Positions 6,049 through 7,478 of a DNA stretch of 7,478 bases are shown here, piece by piece. The notes under the pieces are model-generated. The model was given only the letters and a program-made list of their open reading frames with translations, ran no database searches and had not been told where the DNA came from. A program made the translations under genes and the position numbers. Position 1 is the stretch's first letter. Every line of letters starts with the position of its first letter. The DNA is from Candidatus Falkowiibacteriota bacterium (GTDB lineage: Bacteria; Patescibacteriota; Patescibacteriia; Patescibacteriales; GWC2-42-12), in contig JACQYU010000059.1 in the NCBI GenBank assembly GCA_016208065.1, positions 1 to 7,478 of the forward strand, read 5' to 3'.

Positions 6049-6501
6049 ATGAATTTTTATAAAAATCATCGCGGCACCATGCTAGTCGACCTTTTGGTCG
6101 CCCTTAGCATTATTGCCTTTTTATCCACTTTAACCATACCTTATTTAAAAAGATACCAGCCTAATTTAAAGCTTAACGCTACCGCCCGCGATTTAACGAC
6201 TGATTTAAGATATGCCCAACAATTAACCGTGACCGAGCAAAAAGTTCATTTGGTAAAATTTAATTTGCTTAACGATAAATACGACATATTAAAAGTTGAT
6301 TCCGCCACCACTACCATTAAAACCGTTATCCTTGACCCCGAGATAAGCATAAAACAAATCACCGGCCTAACCAATGATCAAGTTGTTTTTAACTTTTACG
6401 GCGGCGTCAGCCAGCCCGGACAAATAATTTTAACCAATACTAACAATGTCGACGCCGCCATCAACATAAAACCGTCGGGTTATATCCAGCTTGAACAATA
6501 A
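6049..6501 (+). CDS. GspH/FimT-like minor prepilin with Asp at +5
   Basis: This is a 150-residue prepilin with a short basic leader of nine residues ending HRG, then the hydrophobic helix TMLVDLLVALSIIAFLSTL. Cleavage after Gly9 would give a 141-residue pilin starting with Thr. Position +5, nearly always Glu in type IV pilins, is Asp14. The segment after the helix, NATARDLTTDLRYAQQLTVTEQKVHL (about 43-68), resembles the helix and first strand of GspH/FimT pseudopilins, followed by a beta-rich C-terminus. FimT/GspH proteins are minor subunits in the tip or priming complex. Some FimT proteins bind DNA during uptake, but I see no basic C-terminal tail here. The gene lies 14 bp after pilC and 5 bp before the next prepilin. 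AGAAGA lies only 2 nt upstream of the ATG, too close for a normal ribosome binding site. Confidence 0.85.
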   Translation: MNFYKNHRGTMLVDLLVALSIIAFLSTLTIPYLKRYQPNLKLNATARDLTTDLRYAQQLTVTEQKVHLVKFNLLNDKYDILKVDSATTTIKTVILDPEISIKQITGLTNDQVVFNFYGGVSQPGQIILTNTNNVDAAINIKPSGYIQLEQ

Positions 6502-6506
6502 AAAAC

Positions 6507-6947
6507 ATGAATTATAAACTTAAAAAAATATCTAAAAGCCAGGCTGGCATGAGCCTTTTGGAAATAATGGTGTCGCTGTCTATTTTGGTTGTTACTTTTA
6601 TCTCTTTAATGCAGTCCTTCCCTCTAGCCTTAGCTATTAACAAAACTTCGGAAAATGCCACTAAAGCCTCTTATCTGGCGCAAGAAAAACTCGAGGAGCT
6701 TAACTCTCTCGGCTACGGCAATATCGCCGTTGGCGAAATTGAGGCTAAGCATCGCCTATCCGGCACCCCGACTGATTATTTATATTATTTCCAAAGGCAA
6801 ACTGCGGTTAATTATGTTGACGGTAATCTGCAAAACAGCGTTTCAGACACCGGGCTAAAAAAAATTTCCGTTACCGTCTACTACACAAACGCTTTATCTA
6901 AAACTGAAAAAATTTATTCTACCGTTACTTTAATGAGCCAATGGTAA
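6507..6947 (+). CDS. PilV/GspI-like minor prepilin
   Basis: This is a 146-residue prepilin. The 14-residue basic leader ends SQAG. Cleavage after Gly14 gives a mature protein starting MSLLEIMVSLSILVVTFISL, with the canonical Glu at +5 (Glu19). After the helix comes SENATKASYLAQEKLEELNSLGYG (about 48-71), the conserved AxxLAQEKLEEL block of PilV/GspI-like minor pilins. A Tyr-rich beta domain follows, ending in a typical strand pattern (KKISVTVYYTNA, 118-129). It probably joins the GspH-like pilin in the priming or tip complex of the fibre. It starts 5 bp after the previous stop and the next gene starts 4 bp after its own stop, so translation is probably coupled. The exact subfamily (PilV versus GspI) cannot be settled from the sequence alone, so no symbol is given. 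Confidence 0.85.
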   Translation: MNYKLKKISKSQAGMSLLEIMVSLSILVVTFISLMQSFPLALAINKTSENATKASYLAQEKLEELNSLGYGNIAVGEIEAKHRLSGTPTDYLYYFQRQTAVNYVDGNLQNSVSDTGLKKISVTVYYTNALSKTEKIYSTVTLMSQW

Positions 6948-6951
6948 AAAT

Positions 6952-7478
6952 ATGAAACCAGGCTTTTCAATCATAAATATCATAATAATCGCCGGTTTGA
7001 TTTTACTGGCTTATTTAGGCTACGCCCGATATTTAGATAATAAGGTTGGACAAATTTTAAAAAATTCCGATTTACCGGGGCATACGGCTTCAGAAAATAA
7101 TAAATCAGCCACTTCAACAAATTCACCGCTGAAAAACCAAACGAGTCTGCCGGAAGCCGCGAACCGGGAAATTCAAACCCCTAAAACTGAGGCGGAAAAA
7201 ATAATTCCAGCGTCCGCAAAAAAAGGTTATTATGAAAATTCTACTTATTTTTATCAAATCAGTTTTCCTGAGAGCTGGCCTATAAAAATTAGGTCGGCGG
7301 AAAACGTATCTTTAGGCACTGTGCCGCCGAAGAATGGCCAAGGCGCCATAACCATTGAAGTGTCGCAAGGCGAAAATAACGAGCTTGAACAAGCCAAGGC
7401 GGAAGCTAAAAAATACCCCGGCCTGATTTCAATAACCGAGGAACCGATTACTTTAGCCGGAATTAACGGCAATAAAAT
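6952..7478 (+). CDS. Membrane-anchored protein with prepilin-like N-terminus and C-terminal globular domain; partial, runs off the right edge
   Basis: The reading frame from the ATG at 6952 stays open to the window end (175 codons plus two bases), so the protein is incomplete at its C-terminus. It begins MKPGFSIINIIIIAGLILLA: a basic Lys, then Pro-Gly-Phe-Ser and a hydrophobic helix to about residue 24, very like a class III prepilin signal cut after Gly4. Position +5 is Asn9, not Glu. A polar linker rich in Ser, Thr, Asn, Pro and Lys spans about 38-92. From about 93 a folded region starts YYENSTYFYQISFPESWPIK, then a strand GAITIEV (131-137) and an Ala/Glu/Lys helix (143-154). This recalls PsbP/DUF1795-like domains, where a YxISYPxxW motif opens the fold; that assignment is tentative. 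It starts 4 bp after the PilV-like gene and is surely part of the operon. A plain N-terminal membrane anchor is the alternative to a pilin-like subunit. Confidence 0.8.
   Translation, partial: MKPGFSIINIIIIAGLILLAYLGYARYLDNKVGQILKNSDLPGHTASENNKSATSTNSPLKNQTSLPEAANREIQTPKTEAEKIIPASAKKGYYENSTYFYQISFPESWPIKIRSAENVSLGTVPPKNGQGAITIEVSQGENNELEQAKAEAKKYPGLISITEEPITLAGINGNK

Noticed and set aside
1..7478. Stop-codon reassignment (TGA as Gly), seen in some CPR lineages
   Set aside because: No gene here needs an in-frame TGA, and FtsW ends at a TGA with a normal family length. Only one TGA stop is present, so this is weak but consistent evidence for the standard code.

Overview
The window looks like a chromosomal piece of a Patescibacteria/CPR bacterium, most likely of the Parcubacteria type. 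This is inferred from AT-rich, Lys/Ile/Asn-rich coding, compact pilus genes, starts without a Shine-Dalgarno sequence, and foldback repeats in the spacers. No marker gene here proves the lineage. The standard stop codons fit: TAA, TAG and TGA are all used as stops and no ORF needs a reassigned TGA.

Layout. Positions 1-160 are noncoding and hold two foldback repeats. Positions 161-2968 are read leftward. In transcription order they hold an unidentified 140-residue membrane protein, mraY (lipid I synthesis) and ftsW (SEDS glycan polymerase of the division machinery). These look like a remnant of the dcw cell-wall/division cluster, with no murD between mraY and ftsW. The three genes are separated by 68-127 bp spacers, each carrying an inverted repeat. 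Positions 2969-3136 form a divergent control region with three tandem heptamers, an 11-bp inverted repeat and a near-perfect extended -10 promoter (TGGTATAAT) facing right.

Positions 3137-7478 are a tightly packed rightward type IV pilus operon with gaps of 4-14 bp: pilB (assembly ATPase), pilC (inner-membrane platform), a GspH/FimT-like minor prepilin, a PilV/GspI-like minor prepilin, and a fifth gene that runs off the right edge. The fifth gene starts like a prepilin (PGFS followed by a hydrophobic helix) but has Asn where the conserved Glu+5 should be. It continues into a Ser/Thr/Asn-rich linker and a globular domain.

How the genes work together: PilB hydrolyses ATP to turn PilC, which lifts processed pilins out of the membrane into a fibre. 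The GspH/PilV-like proteins probably form the priming or tip complex. In CPR bacteria such systems are usually linked to attachment or DNA uptake. No prepilin peptidase, retraction ATPase (pilT), pilMNO or obvious major pilin lies in the window. MraY and FtsW act at the start and end of lipid II use: MraY makes lipid I, and FtsW polymerises the lipid II later made from it by MurG.

I see no CRISPR array, tRNA, rRNA or transposase. The points most worth following up are the pilin-like fifth gene, the Asp+5 minor prepilin, the heptamer/inverted-repeat control region and the set of distinct foldback elements in the spacers.
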